This document shows positions 1 to 8,047 of a DNA stretch of 64,000 nt, in pieces. The notes beneath the pieces are model-generated. The model ran no database searches, had not been told where the DNA came from, and saw nothing but the letters and a program-made list of their open reading frames with translations. The translations under genes were made by a program, and so were the position numbers. This DNA is from UBA5287 sp041672395. GTDB lineage: Bacteria; Bacteroidota; Bacteroidia; Bacteroidales; Dysgonomonadaceae. The stretch spans positions 14,406 through 78,405 of the forward strand of contig JBAYZS010000007.1 in assembly GCA_041672395.1 (NCBI GenBank). The letters run 5' to 3'. Each line of letters begins with the position of its first letter. The first letter of the stretch is position 1.

Positions 1-466
1 CATTGACATTCAGATTTGTAGATACTTTTATAGAACCTGAATTGTTTGTATTTCTTTCATTGTAAATGCCGCCCACTGATAAATCCCAACCGCCACCGCC
101 CAACAACCTGAAATTGGGTGTTTCAATTATTGGGTAATATCCATTGAGATCGTAAACCACATTACCATAATATGCTGATGCTGATTTTGCTGGATTTTTT
201 GTCTGAGCAATCTGAATTTCAAATTGTTGCTGTAATAATAACGCTCCATCAAAGTAACGTGTCGCTTTTAAATTCTCGTTCAACAGTGAAAAACTTGTTC
301 CATTATACTCCAATGGCGAAAGATATGTATCTGTTATATAAGCATTTCCTATTCCGCCCAATGTTGATCGGTTTACCAATTGCGATGCAACATCGTCTGC
401 TTTTTCTTGCGAAATACAGTTTGCTGCAAAGGGCAAAAGAAGGAAGAATATACACCATTTCTTCAT
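1..466 (-). CDS. DUF3316 family secreted protein, partial (3' end outside the window)
   Basis: This reading frame starts at an ATG at 466 and stays open to base 1, giving 155 codons of an incomplete protein. The N-terminus (MKKWCIFFLLLPFAANC) is a hydrophobic signal sequence. It is followed by a segment with TLGGIGNAYITDTYLSPLEY and later a glycine-rich RLLGGGGWDLSVGGIYNERN stretch, which resemble the Bacteroidetes family DUF3316, thought to be an envelope beta-barrel-like protein of unknown function. The gene begins 14 bases after the parC stop on the same strand, so the two are probably cotranscribed. The family call rests on recalled motif similarity and the C-terminal half cannot be seen. 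Confidence 0.7.
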   Translation of the reverse strand, partial: MKKWCIFFLLLPFAANCISQEKADDVASQLVNRSTLGGIGNAYITDTYLSPLEYNGTSFSLLNENLKATRYFDGALLLQQQFEIQIAQTKNPAKSASAYYGNVVYDLNGYYPIIETPNFRLLGGGGWDLSVGGIYNERNTNNSGSIKVSTNLNVN

Positions 467-480
467 TTCATCTTATTTTA

Positions 481-3195
481 TCAGTCTTCAAATAATTTCA
501 TTTGACCGGTTATTTCATCTAATAAATCTGTCTGCGAAATAGCTGAAGAGTCAACTTCTTCTTCATCATCTTCGATATCAATTTCTACTTTTGTTGAGAT
601 GTTTTGTAGTTCATCTTTTACTTCAGGGAAACGGGTTGGCTCTAATTCTTCAACAGTTGCTATATCGAAATTGGAAATTCGTTTGCCTTTTGCTTTGAAA
701 CTCTTTACCGCAATGAACTCTTCTGCATCAATTTCAACAGGCTCACGGAATTCATCGTTACCTCCAAAGATAGCTTTTATAAGAGGATAAACAACATCTG
801 AAATAAAATAAAGGCGTGAATCAGAATTTCCTCCCATAAAATTCGCAGGTTTATCAGAAGCTTCCAATGTAAACCGCTTTAAGTAGGCAAAGTTTTGATC
901 GGCATCAAAAAGTGCTGCTGTCCATACCTTTTCTTCATCGTATTTTTCAATACGTTCATAATCAGCTGAGAAGTGATTACTTATATCGAAGTTACATGTA
1001 TAAAAATCTCCGTTCTTATTGATCACCAAGATCTTGTCATCACCCTGAAATTCACCTAAATATACTCCGCGTTCATCATAATTGAGTCGAAGAACATCGG
1101 GGTCAAACCAAACTTTTCGTCCGCCTAGTGTTGAAAGCCCCTTGTGCTTAAGTAGGATGCGATGAACCTCAGCTTTTGTGAGTAAATTACCCATCGACTG
1201 GCGTCCCTTGATAGCAATTTCACTGAAATCTTTCTCGAATTGCAAAATACGCAAACGGGGCTTTGGTTTCAACATTACTTTTATTGACTCGGCTTCACCA
1301 TTAGGATTCACACTAAAGTAAGCAATTCTTGAACCGGGGTTTCCGCGAGTCAAATCATATTCTTTATCTCGTGTCACCCCTATTACTGCAAATCGTTTTA
1401 TATAATGGGGAGATGTTCGTCCGTCTCTATAAATAACATTATAAATTGTTCGCTTATCGTTTCGCTTGAAAACTCCGGCATAAAGTATTCCTTTGCCGAC
1501 AAACATTTTCTCGCTCACTTTCACAACCTTATATTTCCCGTCTTTGAAGAATACGATAATATCATCAATATCGGAGCAGCTACAGATAAACTCATCTTTT
1601 TTCATTCCTGTACCAATAAAACCTTCTTCGCGGTTTACATACAGTTTCTCATTGGCTTCCACCACTTTAGCTGCTTCAATATTCTCAAAACTACGTATCT
1701 CTGTTTTGCGAGGGAAATTCTTTCCGTACTTTTCCTTCAACATTATGTACCACGAGATAGTGTAATCAACCAATGTATCCAAATGATGGTTTACCTCTTC
1801 AATCTCTTCAAGATATCTAGCGATTAATTCTTCTGCTTTGTCGGAATTGAACTTCAGAATACGAGCCATCTTGATTTCCATCAGTCTAAGGATATCATCC
1901 TTACCAATCTCGCGAATGAAGTTTGGTTTGAATGGTTCAAGTCGCTTGTCAATATGCTTTACAGCAATATCCATGTTCTTGGCATTTTCAAAATCTGCAT
2001 CTTTATAAATGCGCTCCTCAATGAAAATCTTTTCCAGTGAAGCAAACAATAAGGCTTCTTGCTTTTCGCTTCGCTCAATTTCAAGTTCCAGCTTAAGTAA
2101 GTCTTTAGTTCTATCAACAGAGGCACAAAGAACATCTTTAACAGTCAGAAAATGGGGCTTATTGTCATCAATAACACAACAGTTTGGATATATACTGATT
2201 TCACAATCTGTGAAGGCATATAATGCATCGATGGTTTTATCAGACGACGTTCCGGGGGCTAACTGAATATGGATTTCTACATTCTGGGCCGTAATATCAT
2301 CAACCTTTTTAATCTTGATCTTTCCTTTGTCGTTTGCTCTCAGAATAGACTCCACTAGCGAAGTAGTTGTCCTTCCAAAAGGAACACTGTTTATGATCAG
2401 GGTTTTGCTATCTAATTTATGAATTGAAGATCGAACTTTAACAGAACCTCCTCTTTCACCATCGTTATACTTTTCAACATCTATTAAACCTCCTGTCAAG
2501 AAATCTGGATATAAAGTAAAATCCTTGTCCTCAAGATAGGCAATTGCTCCATCACAAATTTCATTGAAATTGTGCGGTAATATTTTAGATGAAAGTCCAA
2601 CGGCAATACCCTCAGCTCCTTGAGCAAGTAATAACGGAAACTTTACGGGTAATGTTATCGGTTCTTTATTTCGCCCGTCATATGAAGGTTTCCATTCCGT
2701 GGTTTTTGGATTAAACAAGACCTCTAATGCAAACTTTGACAAGCGTGCCTCAATATATCGTGGAGCTGCAGCACCATCACCGGTCAGCACGTTTCCCCAG
2801 TTTCCCTGACAATCGACAACCAGATCTTTTTGACCTAGTTGAACCAAAGCATCACCTATCGAAGCATCACCATGCGGATGGAACTGCATGGTATTACCAA
2901 TAATATTTGCGACCTTGTTATAGCGACCATCATCTATTCGTTTCATAGAATGCATAATGCGTCGCTGAACTGGCTTCAATCCATCGCCAATATGAGGTAC
3001 AGCTCGTTCCAGAATTACGTATGAAGCATAATCCAGAAACCAATCTTGATACATTTTGGGAAGACTTAGCGGTGCATCCTCTGCTACTTTTTGAGGTATA
3101 TTAGCATGTGTCGAAAGATTTATATCATCCGACATATATTCTTCATTACCTTCCTCTTTATCCTTTAAATCGTCGTTTATATCGCTTGAAGACAT
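481..3195 (-). CDS. parC: DNA topoisomerase IV subunit A
   Basis: Breakage-and-rejoining subunit of a type IIA topoisomerase, which with ParE decatenates replicated chromosomes. The 904-residue protein has the winged-helix/tower core in its first half and a C-terminal domain of beta-pinwheel type, ending in an acidic tail. The catalytic tyrosine is Y147 within APRYIEARL. The motif QFHPHGDASIGDALVQ is the quinolone-resistance-determining region; an alanine (A111) stands where E. coli GyrA has Ser83, and D115 occupies the Asp87 position. The Bacteroidetes ParC form is favoured over GyrA by the motif DASIGDALVQLGQ and by the C-terminus. An acidic N-terminal extension of about 40 residues precedes the conserved part. 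No parE lies nearby; the DUF3316 gene follows immediately. Confidence 0.93.
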   Translation of the reverse strand: MSSSDINDDLKDKEEGNEEYMSDDINLSTHANIPQKVAEDAPLSLPKMYQDWFLDYASYVILERAVPHIGDGLKPVQRRIMHSMKRIDDGRYNKVANIIGNTMQFHPHGDASIGDALVQLGQKDLVVDCQGNWGNVLTGDGAAAPRYIEARLSKFALEVLFNPKTTEWKPSYDGRNKEPITLPVKFPLLLAQGAEGIAVGLSSKILPHNFNEICDGAIAYLEDKDFTLYPDFLTGGLIDVEKYNDGERGGSVKVRSSIHKLDSKTLIINSVPFGRTTTSLVESILRANDKGKIKIKKVDDITAQNVEIHIQLAPGTSSDKTIDALYAFTDCEISIYPNCCVIDDNKPHFLTVKDVLCASVDRTKDLLKLELEIERSEKQEALLFASLEKIFIEERIYKDADFENAKNMDIAVKHIDKRLEPFKPNFIREIGKDDILRLMEIKMARILKFNSDKAEELIARYLEEIEEVNHHLDTLVDYTISWYIMLKEKYGKNFPRKTEIRSFENIEAAKVVEANEKLYVNREEGFIGTGMKKDEFICSCSDIDDIIVFFKDGKYKVVKVSEKMFVGKGILYAGVFKRNDKRTIYNVIYRDGRTSPHYIKRFAVIGVTRDKEYDLTRGNPGSRIAYFSVNPNGEAESIKVMLKPKPRLRILQFEKDFSEIAIKGRQSMGNLLTKAEVHRILLKHKGLSTLGGRKVWFDPDVLRLNYDERGVYLGEFQGDDKILVINKNGDFYTCNFDISNHFSADYERIEKYDEEKVWTAALFDADQNFAYLKRFTLEASDKPANFMGGNSDSRLYFISDVVYPLIKAIFGGNDEFREPVEIDAEEFIAVKSFKAKGKRISNFDIATVEELEPTRFPEVKDELQNISTKVEIDIEDDEEEVDSSAISQTDLLDEITGQMKLFED

Positions 3196-3413
3196 ATTGT
3201 GAATTTGAAATATAGCAAATTGGGCTAAATAACTTTATCTGCCCAAGGTTAAAAAACTCTCAAAAGTAGTGAAAATCGTCCACATTTACAAAAACATGCT
3301 GAAAAAGAAAAGCACAAATTCATCATCAATGAGTGATTCATGGCGAAATCAATAATCAATTAATTATATTAAAAAAAGAACCATTATTCATAAACTACTT
3401 TTTGAAAAAAGTG

Positions 3414-3444
3414 TTTAACAAATAGAATAAATTATATACTTTTG
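3414..3444 (+). promoter_or_regulatory. Putative promoter of the M48 protease gene
   Basis: A Bacteroidetes-type -7 element TACTTTTG lies at 3437-3444, preceded by a weak -33 match TTTA at 3414-3417 with 19 bases between. It is 45 bases before the ATG at 3489. The rest of the 293-base gap (3196-3488) is AT-rich and shows no other clear element. Confidence 0.45.
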
Positions 3445-3488
3445 AATACTATATCAGAATAAATAAACCAATAATGAACTAAATATAT

Positions 3489-4418
3489 ATGGAAAAGAAG
3501 AGAAATGTATTGAGATTAGCTAAATATTCATGTCTTGTGATGGTTTCTGCACTACTTTTACAAGCATGTGGAAGTGTCCCACTTACAGGTAGACGTCAGC
3601 TTCAACTAGTTTCTGATCAAGAGGTTATAGCCTTGAGTTTACAACAGTATCAGGATTATATGCGAACCGCACCCATTGAAAAAGGTACAAAGAACTCGGA
3701 AATGGTAACACGAGTTGGTACACGCATTTCCCAAGCTGTAGAAACTTTTCTTAAAAACAATGGTTACGAAACTGAACTTCAAAACTTTGCATGGGAATTT
3801 AATTTGGTGAAAGACGAAAGCGTCAATGCGTTCGCTATGCCTGGAGGAAAAGTAGTCGTTTATACGGGATTACTTCCAATTACGGGTAGTGAAGATGCTT
3901 TGGCTGTTGTTGTAGGACATGAAATTGCGCATGTAATTGCAAAACATTCCAGCGAACGTATCAGCCAGCAGATGTTAACACAGTATGGAGGTGCTATTGC
4001 TGGAAGTATAATTGGAGGTGCAGCCGCAAGTGAACTTGGTCAAACCGTTTTTGGTCTTGGGGCTCAATACGGAGTTATGATGCCTTATGCACGCAAACAA
4101 GAATATGAAGCAGATGAATTAGGTTTAGTTTTTATGGCAATGGCTGGCTACGATCCAAATACAGCTGTTCCTTTTTGGACAAGAATGGCTCAAAGTTCTC
4201 AAGGCGGTAGTGTGCCTGAATTTCTAAGCACGCACCCAACTGACGATAAGCGTATTGCCCAAATACAAAAAATTATGCCAAATGTCTTAACATATTACAA
4301 AGGTAAGGGGGTTGCGAATTCAACATCTCAACCCATAGAGACAAAAACAACTGTTCCTAAATCATCTTCAGATAATCAAATTAAGAATGCAAAGACATCA
4401 AAAGAATGGTCTTTCTAA
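3489..4418 (+). CDS. M48 family metalloprotease, lipoprotein
   Basis: Zinc-dependent peptidase of the M48 (Ste24/HtpX/BepA-like) family, predicted to be lipid-anchored in the periplasm and to act in envelope protein quality control. The 309-residue protein has a lipoprotein signal with lipobox LLQAC (C27), followed by PLTGRRQL, a segment typical of periplasmic M48 lipoproteins. The zinc motif HEIAH is at 144-148 and the third ligand is E207 in YEADELG; a glycine-rich GAIAGSIIGGAAA helix lies between them. No TPR domain follows, unlike E. coli BepA; the C-terminus is a short low-complexity Ser/Thr/Lys tail. It stands alone, with its own promoter and a strong terminator that coincides with the left end of the insertion sequence. 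Confidence 0.9.
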   Translation: MEKKRNVLRLAKYSCLVMVSALLLQACGSVPLTGRRQLQLVSDQEVIALSLQQYQDYMRTAPIEKGTKNSEMVTRVGTRISQAVETFLKNNGYETELQNFAWEFNLVKDESVNAFAMPGGKVVVYTGLLPITGSEDALAVVVGHEIAHVIAKHSSERISQQMLTQYGGAIAGSIIGGAAASELGQTVFGLGAQYGVMMPYARKQEYEADELGLVFMAMAGYDPNTAVPFWTRMAQSSQGGSVPEFLSTHPTDDKRIAQIQKIMPNVLTYYKGKGVANSTSQPIETKTTVPKSSSDNQIKNAKTSKEWSF

Positions 4419-4440
4419 TGCATTTAATATTTTAATAAAA

Positions 4441-4456
4441 GAGGCTGTCTCAAAAG
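4441..4456 (+). repeat. Left terminal inverted repeat of the IS1182-like element
   Basis: GAGGCTGTCTCAAAAG matches the reverse complement of 6238-6253 (GGGGCTGTTTCAAAAG) at 14 of 16 positions. Confidence 0.75.
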
Positions 4457-4475
4457 ATTGACAGCCTCTTTTTTT
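4441..4475 (+). terminator. Intrinsic terminator formed by the left IS end
   Basis: A perfect 9-bp stem GAGGCTGTC/GACAGCCTC (4441-4449 and 4460-4468) with a 10-base loop is followed by seven T residues. It would stop transcription from the M48 gene before it enters the transposase. Its first 16 bases are also the left inverted repeat of the IS. Confidence 0.8.
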
Positions 4476-4566
4476 GTATTCTATTTTCTGTAAAAAAACC
4501 TTCTGAAATATTGTTATTTAAAACACTTTTTCATATATTTATATCTGTATATCAAACATATAAGAT

Positions 4567-6216
4567 ATGTCTAAACCTAAATTTAAGTTTTATAATCAAG
4601 GTCAGGTAAGTCTTTTCCCTCCCAGTCTGGATGAAAAGATTCCCAAGAACTCTCCAGCCCGTATCATTAATCAAATTGTGGATAATCTGGACTTGAGTAA
4701 AGTCTTTGACACATATAAAGGTGGTGGTACAACTGCTTATAATCAACGTATGATGCTTAAAGTTGTACTGTACAGCTATCTGAACAATATTTATTCCAGT
4801 CGTAAGATCGAACAGGCACTCACTGACCGTGTTAGTTTTATGTGGCTCTCAGGTAATCAAACACCTGATCACAACACCATAAACCGTTTTCGTTCATCCC
4901 ATTTAAAAGACTCAATACATGAGGTTTTTACTCAGGTTGTGGTGATGCTTGTTGAAATGGACTGTTTAAGTCTTGAAGTTGCATATGTTGACGGAACCAA
5001 AATTGAATCACGAGCCAACCGCTACACCTTTGTCTGGCGTAAATCCATTGAAAAATATAAAGAGAGATTGGAAGAAAAGATACATAAAGTACTGGGAATG
5101 ATCGAAGAGGGTATAGCTCAGGATAATAACCCTAAGGATGATCCACCGACACCATTCAACAGCGAAGAAATAAGAAAGCGTGTTGCCCAGATTAATCGTG
5201 AGAACCGGAGCAAAGAAGAGCAAAAAGCAATTAAGATACTTGAAAACAAACTTTTACCTAAACTTGAAGATTATGAGCGACATTTAGAGACTCTGGCAAA
5301 TCGTAATAGTTATTCCAAAACCGATTCCGATGCAACCTTTATGCGTATGAAAGAGGATCATATGCTCAATGGACAGCTAAAGCCTGCATATAATGTTCAG
5401 ATAAGTACAGAGAATCAGTTTATAAGCCATTATGATTTTTATCCAAACCCCACCGATACATTAACACTCATTCCCTTCCTGGAAGGTTTTGAGAATCGTT
5501 ATAACATTTTGCCGAGCAAGGTTGTAGCTGACTCCGGTTATGGTAGTGAAGAAAACTATGAGTTTATGCAGGGAAATGATATTGAGCCATTTGTAAAGTT
5601 CAACTACTTTCATAAAGAACAAAAAAGAGCATTTAAAAAGAACGGTTTTCTCTCTCAAAACCTTTATTATAATGCAGATGAAGATTACTATGTTTGTCCT
5701 ATGGGTCAGCACATGGACAAGGTTGGAAAAAAAAGAAAGAAAACTGTTGGCGGGTACACATCAACAGCTACTCTTTACGAGGCAAAAAACTGTAACGGTT
5801 GTCCTTTGAAATGTCTCTGCAGTAATGCAAAAGGCAGCAGAAGGGTAGAAGTAAATCATAACCTTAACCGCCATAAACAGAAAGTAAGGGAACTGTTGAC
5901 ATCCGAAGAAGGAATTTATCATCGAAGTCAGCGTCCTATAGAGCCGGAGACAGTGTTCGGCCAAACTAAATCCAACAAACACTACAATAGGTTCAGACAC
6001 TTTAACAAAGACAAGGTTTTAATGGACTTTGCAATCTTCGCTATTGTATTTAATATTGGAAAACTATACTTGAAGGGATTAGGCAATAAAGAAATACTGG
6101 CTTTTTTGGAGAAATATGGTCAAAAAGCCGATTTTATTCTGTTTTTTGTAAAAATAAAGATAAACTCTAAAAGTTTCTCATCAATTATTAACTACAATCA
6201 GAAAATAGCCGCATAA
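4567..6216 (+). CDS. IS1182 family transposase
   Basis: DDE transposase that would cut and move the surrounding element. The 549-residue protein has an N-terminal DUF772-type region (LDLSKVFDTYKGGG, then the conserved YLNNIYSSRKIEQAL), a first catalytic Asp in YVDGTKIES (D142), a second in VVADSGYGSEENYEF (D322) and a Glu in RPIEPETVFGQTK (probably E461). A cysteine cluster (C377, C409, C412, C416, C418) between the second Asp and the Glu may bind zinc. A Lys/Glu-rich coiled segment lies at about 160-245. The frame is full length and uninterrupted, so the enzyme may be active. The start at 4567 lies about 110 bases inside the left end. Confidence 0.92.
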   Translation: MSKPKFKFYNQGQVSLFPPSLDEKIPKNSPARIINQIVDNLDLSKVFDTYKGGGTTAYNQRMMLKVVLYSYLNNIYSSRKIEQALTDRVSFMWLSGNQTPDHNTINRFRSSHLKDSIHEVFTQVVVMLVEMDCLSLEVAYVDGTKIESRANRYTFVWRKSIEKYKERLEEKIHKVLGMIEEGIAQDNNPKDDPPTPFNSEEIRKRVAQINRENRSKEEQKAIKILENKLLPKLEDYERHLETLANRNSYSKTDSDATFMRMKEDHMLNGQLKPAYNVQISTENQFISHYDFYPNPTDTLTLIPFLEGFENRYNILPSKVVADSGYGSEENYEFMQGNDIEPFVKFNYFHKEQKRAFKKNGFLSQNLYYNADEDYYVCPMGQHMDKVGKKRKKTVGGYTSTATLYEAKNCNGCPLKCLCSNAKGSRRVEVNHNLNRHKQKVRELLTSEEGIYHRSQRPIEPETVFGQTKSNKHYNRFRHFNKDKVLMDFAIFAIVFNIGKLYLKGLGNKEILAFLEKYGQKADFILFFVKIKINSKSFSSIINYNQKIAA

Positions 6217-6222
6217 AAAATT

Positions 6223-6253
6223 AAAAAAGGAGCTACCCTTTTGAAACAGCCCC
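6223..6253 (-). terminator. Intrinsic terminator formed by the right IS end
   Basis: On the minus strand the element begins with GGGGCT, which can pair with AGCTCC (6234-6229; one G-T pair) and is followed by six T residues (6228-6223). It would end transcripts of the bamD-rpoZ-DUF4293 operon running into the IS from the right. Confidence 0.55.
6238..6253 (-). repeat. Right terminal inverted repeat of the IS1182-like element
   Basis: Read on the minus strand this is GGGGCTGTTTCAAAAG, matching the left end at 14 of 16 positions. Confidence 0.75.
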
Positions 6254-6281
6254 GTTCTTTAATTCATACATTATCTAAAAA

Positions 6282-6731
6282 TCACCTTAACCGATCTAAT
6301 GATCTAACTAATGATTCATCTTTCTTTATATGTTTTATGGAAAAAAAGGCAAAAATTATTGCAATTAAAGGAATCACGGCACCCCAGCTAAAACTAGTAA
6401 AAGTCCCATAATCATTATCATTCTTAAAAATAAGAAATACCATATAAGCTAAAAAGAAAATCATAACAAATATATTCGATTTAGTTATTCTTATTTGGCT
6501 TTTTCTATTCTTATATAGAAAGATTGATACAAGCGATATCAAAGAACTTACAAGTCCAATCACAAATAAAGAACCTGTTTCAAAAGCAATATCTGCACCT
6601 TTTAAAAAGCTAAAGGCATTTAGTGCTACAAAATTTCCATCATATGCCATAATTGCAAGCGGAGAAAACATACTAACAGCCATGCATACAGAAACAAGAA
6701 ACAAATAAAATGTTTGAATCCTTTGAAACAT
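6282..6731 (-). CDS. DUF4293 family integral membrane protein
   Basis: A 149-residue inner-membrane protein with four predicted transmembrane segments (about 8-30, 52-74, 84-103 and 112-130). The N-terminus MFQRIQTFYLFL and the C-terminal tail ending KDESLVRSLDRLR are hallmarks of the Bacteroidetes family DUF4293. Function is unknown. It is the last gene of the bamD-rpoZ-DUF4293 operon, starting 6 bases after rpoZ; the order bamD-rpoZ-DUF4293 is common in Bacteroidetes. The right end of the insertion sequence lies 28 bases beyond its stop, so any genes that once followed in the operon have been separated from it or were never here. Confidence 0.88.
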   Translation of the reverse strand: MFQRIQTFYLFLVSVCMAVSMFSPLAIMAYDGNFVALNAFSFLKGADIAFETGSLFVIGLVSSLISLVSIFLYKNRKSQIRITKSNIFVMIFFLAYMVFLIFKNDNDYGTFTSFSWGAVIPLIAIIFAFFSIKHIKKDESLVRSLDRLR

Positions 6732-6737
6732 TATCTA

Positions 6738-7070
6738 TTAAAATTGTTCTTTTTCTTTAGAAGGATTGCGATAATAAACTTCACCATCTAACCATTCTTG
6801 GGTTGCTAACAGCGATGGTTTAGGTAATTTCTCATAAAAACGAGATATTTCAATTTGTTCGTGATTTTCAAAAACTTCCTCTAGATTATCATTATATGAA
6901 GCAAACTCTTGAAGTTTTGTATCCAAATCTGACTTCATTTCTGATGTAATCTGATTTGCTCTCTTTGAAATTATGCTAACCATTTCATATACATTCCCCA
7001 CCGATTCGGACATTTTCATTATATCGTGAGTCTCAGTACTATTAGCAATAGTAATTTTTTTATATTCCAT
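6738..7070 (-). CDS. rpoZ: RNA polymerase omega subunit (Rpb6-like)
   Basis: A 110-residue protein of the Bacteroidetes omega/Rpb6 type, which assists assembly and stability of RNA polymerase by binding the beta-prime subunit. The core GNVYEMVSIISKRANQI corresponds to the conserved omega helix containing the KRANQI motif. The downstream KLQEFASYNDNLEEVFEN segment and the ending LATQEWLDGEVYYRNPS are specific to the Bacteroidetes form. It lies 44 bases after bamD and 6 bases before DUF4293 on the same strand, the usual arrangement in this phylum. The identification relies on motif recall, but the match is close over the whole length. Confidence 0.9.
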   Translation of the reverse strand: MEYKKITIANSTETHDIMKMSESVGNVYEMVSIISKRANQITSEMKSDLDTKLQEFASYNDNLEEVFENHEQIEISRFYEKLPKPSLLATQEWLDGEVYYRNPSKEKEQF

Positions 7071-7114
7071 TTTAAATTTGCCTATCTATTAATATTAATA
7101 ATCATTTTTACCTA

Positions 7115-7930
7115 TTATGCCGAAGGAAGGTTATCAATCATTTCTTGTGCTTCCTTATAATATTTATCGGCTTCCTTAATATATTTTCCTTCGGGAAAAG
7201 AGTTTTTATAATTATAGTATTCATCTACTACCATACGGAAACGCTCTGGTTGAACCTCTCTTTTACTGCGTTGAGCAAATTCATATCGTGCACGTAAAAT
7301 TGTCATCTGATAATCCTCTGTATACTTTGAGAATGGATAATTCTTCATTGCCTCTCGAGCTGTTATAACAGAAGATTCATAGTTATTCCCCATATAATTT
7401 CCCAAATTCAAGTATAGTTCAGCTGCAAGCAATTCTTTGTAAGCCAACTTTTCCTGCAATTCAAACAAATAATTCTTTGCCATTTCAGCTCTATCACTCT
7501 GAGGATAGGTTTCAATATAGTTCTGAAATTCAGCAATAGCTTTATATGTTTTTGATTGATCAAGTTTGGGATCGGGGGAATCGAGATACATTCCATATGC
7601 AGAATAAAACAGTGCAGGTTCGGCATATTCACCTTTTGGGTAAGTATTATAATAAGTCGAAAATATTTGCGTAGCAGAAACATAATCCTTTTGATTATAA
7701 TAACTCTGTGCAAGCAAGTACAACGATTCTTCTGCTTTGCCAGTACCTTTAAAAAATGGCACTAATTCCTCAAGTAAGGTACTTGATCTATCAAATTTAC
7801 CTTTATCAAAATAATTCTTCGCATAGGTATATTTCAAATCACGATCAGTACTTTTCAGTATTTTATTATACTCATTACAGCTACTGAATAACAAAACAAG
7901 CAACAACAAGTAGATATTTCTGAACTTCAT
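7115..7930 (-). CDS. bamD: Outer membrane assembly lipoprotein BamD
   Basis: Lipoprotein component of the BAM machine that folds beta-barrel proteins into the outer membrane. The 271-residue product has a lipoprotein signal with lipobox LFSSC (C18) and then TPR-like helical repeats rich in Tyr, such as EESLYLLAQSYYNQKDYVSA and AEPALFYSAYGMY. The length fits the family (about 245-290). It is the first gene of the operon with rpoZ and DUF4293, and a -7 promoter element lies 27 bases upstream of its ATG. Confidence 0.93.
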   Translation of the reverse strand: MKFRNIYLLLLVLLFSSCNEYNKILKSTDRDLKYTYAKNYFDKGKFDRSSTLLEELVPFFKGTGKAEESLYLLAQSYYNQKDYVSATQIFSTYYNTYPKGEYAEPALFYSAYGMYLDSPDPKLDQSKTYKAIAEFQNYIETYPQSDRAEMAKNYLFELQEKLAYKELLAAELYLNLGNYMGNNYESSVITAREAMKNYPFSKYTEDYQMTILRARYEFAQRSKREVQPERFRMVVDEYYNYKNSFPEGKYIKEADKYYKEAQEMIDNLPSA

Positions 7931-7956
7931 TTTTTATTTAAAATCGATTTAGGATG

Positions 7957-7964
7957 CAAATTTA
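7957..7964 (-). promoter_or_regulatory. -7 promoter element of the bamD operon
   Basis: Read on the minus strand the bases are TAAATTTG, matching the Bacteroidetes -7 consensus TAnnTTTG. No good -33 TTG is seen at the expected distance. Confidence 0.45.
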
Positions 7965-8047
7965 CAGAAAGTTTCTTATTTTGTTGTAATTAATATCGAT
8001 TTTATTCTATTTTAGGTTTGCAAATCCTATTTTCACAAATCGAATGT

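Larger units (their letters stand above)
4441..6253 (+). mobile_element. IS1182-like insertion sequence, apparently complete
   Basis: The element is bounded by imperfect 16-bp inverted repeats (4441-4456 and 6238-6253) and encodes one intact DDE transposase of 549 codons, for a total of 1813 bp, within the usual size of IS1182 members. No target duplication is visible: the left flank ends in TAAAA and the right flank begins GTTCT. Both ends fold into hairpins followed, towards the interior, by a T-run on the incoming strand, so each end should stop transcription coming in from neighbouring genes. The element separates the M48 gene from the convergent bamD-rpoZ-DUF4293 operon, so its insertion does not break a reading frame. 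Confidence 0.8.

Noticed and set aside
172..495. 107-codon plus-strand open frame at the left end
   Set aside because: It overlaps the DUF3316 gene and the end of parC on the other strand, where the minus-strand frame has a signal peptide and family motifs.
4430..6262. Target-site duplication of the IS
   Set aside because: Left flank TAAAA and right flank GTTCT do not match for any length of 3 or more bases at the chosen ends.
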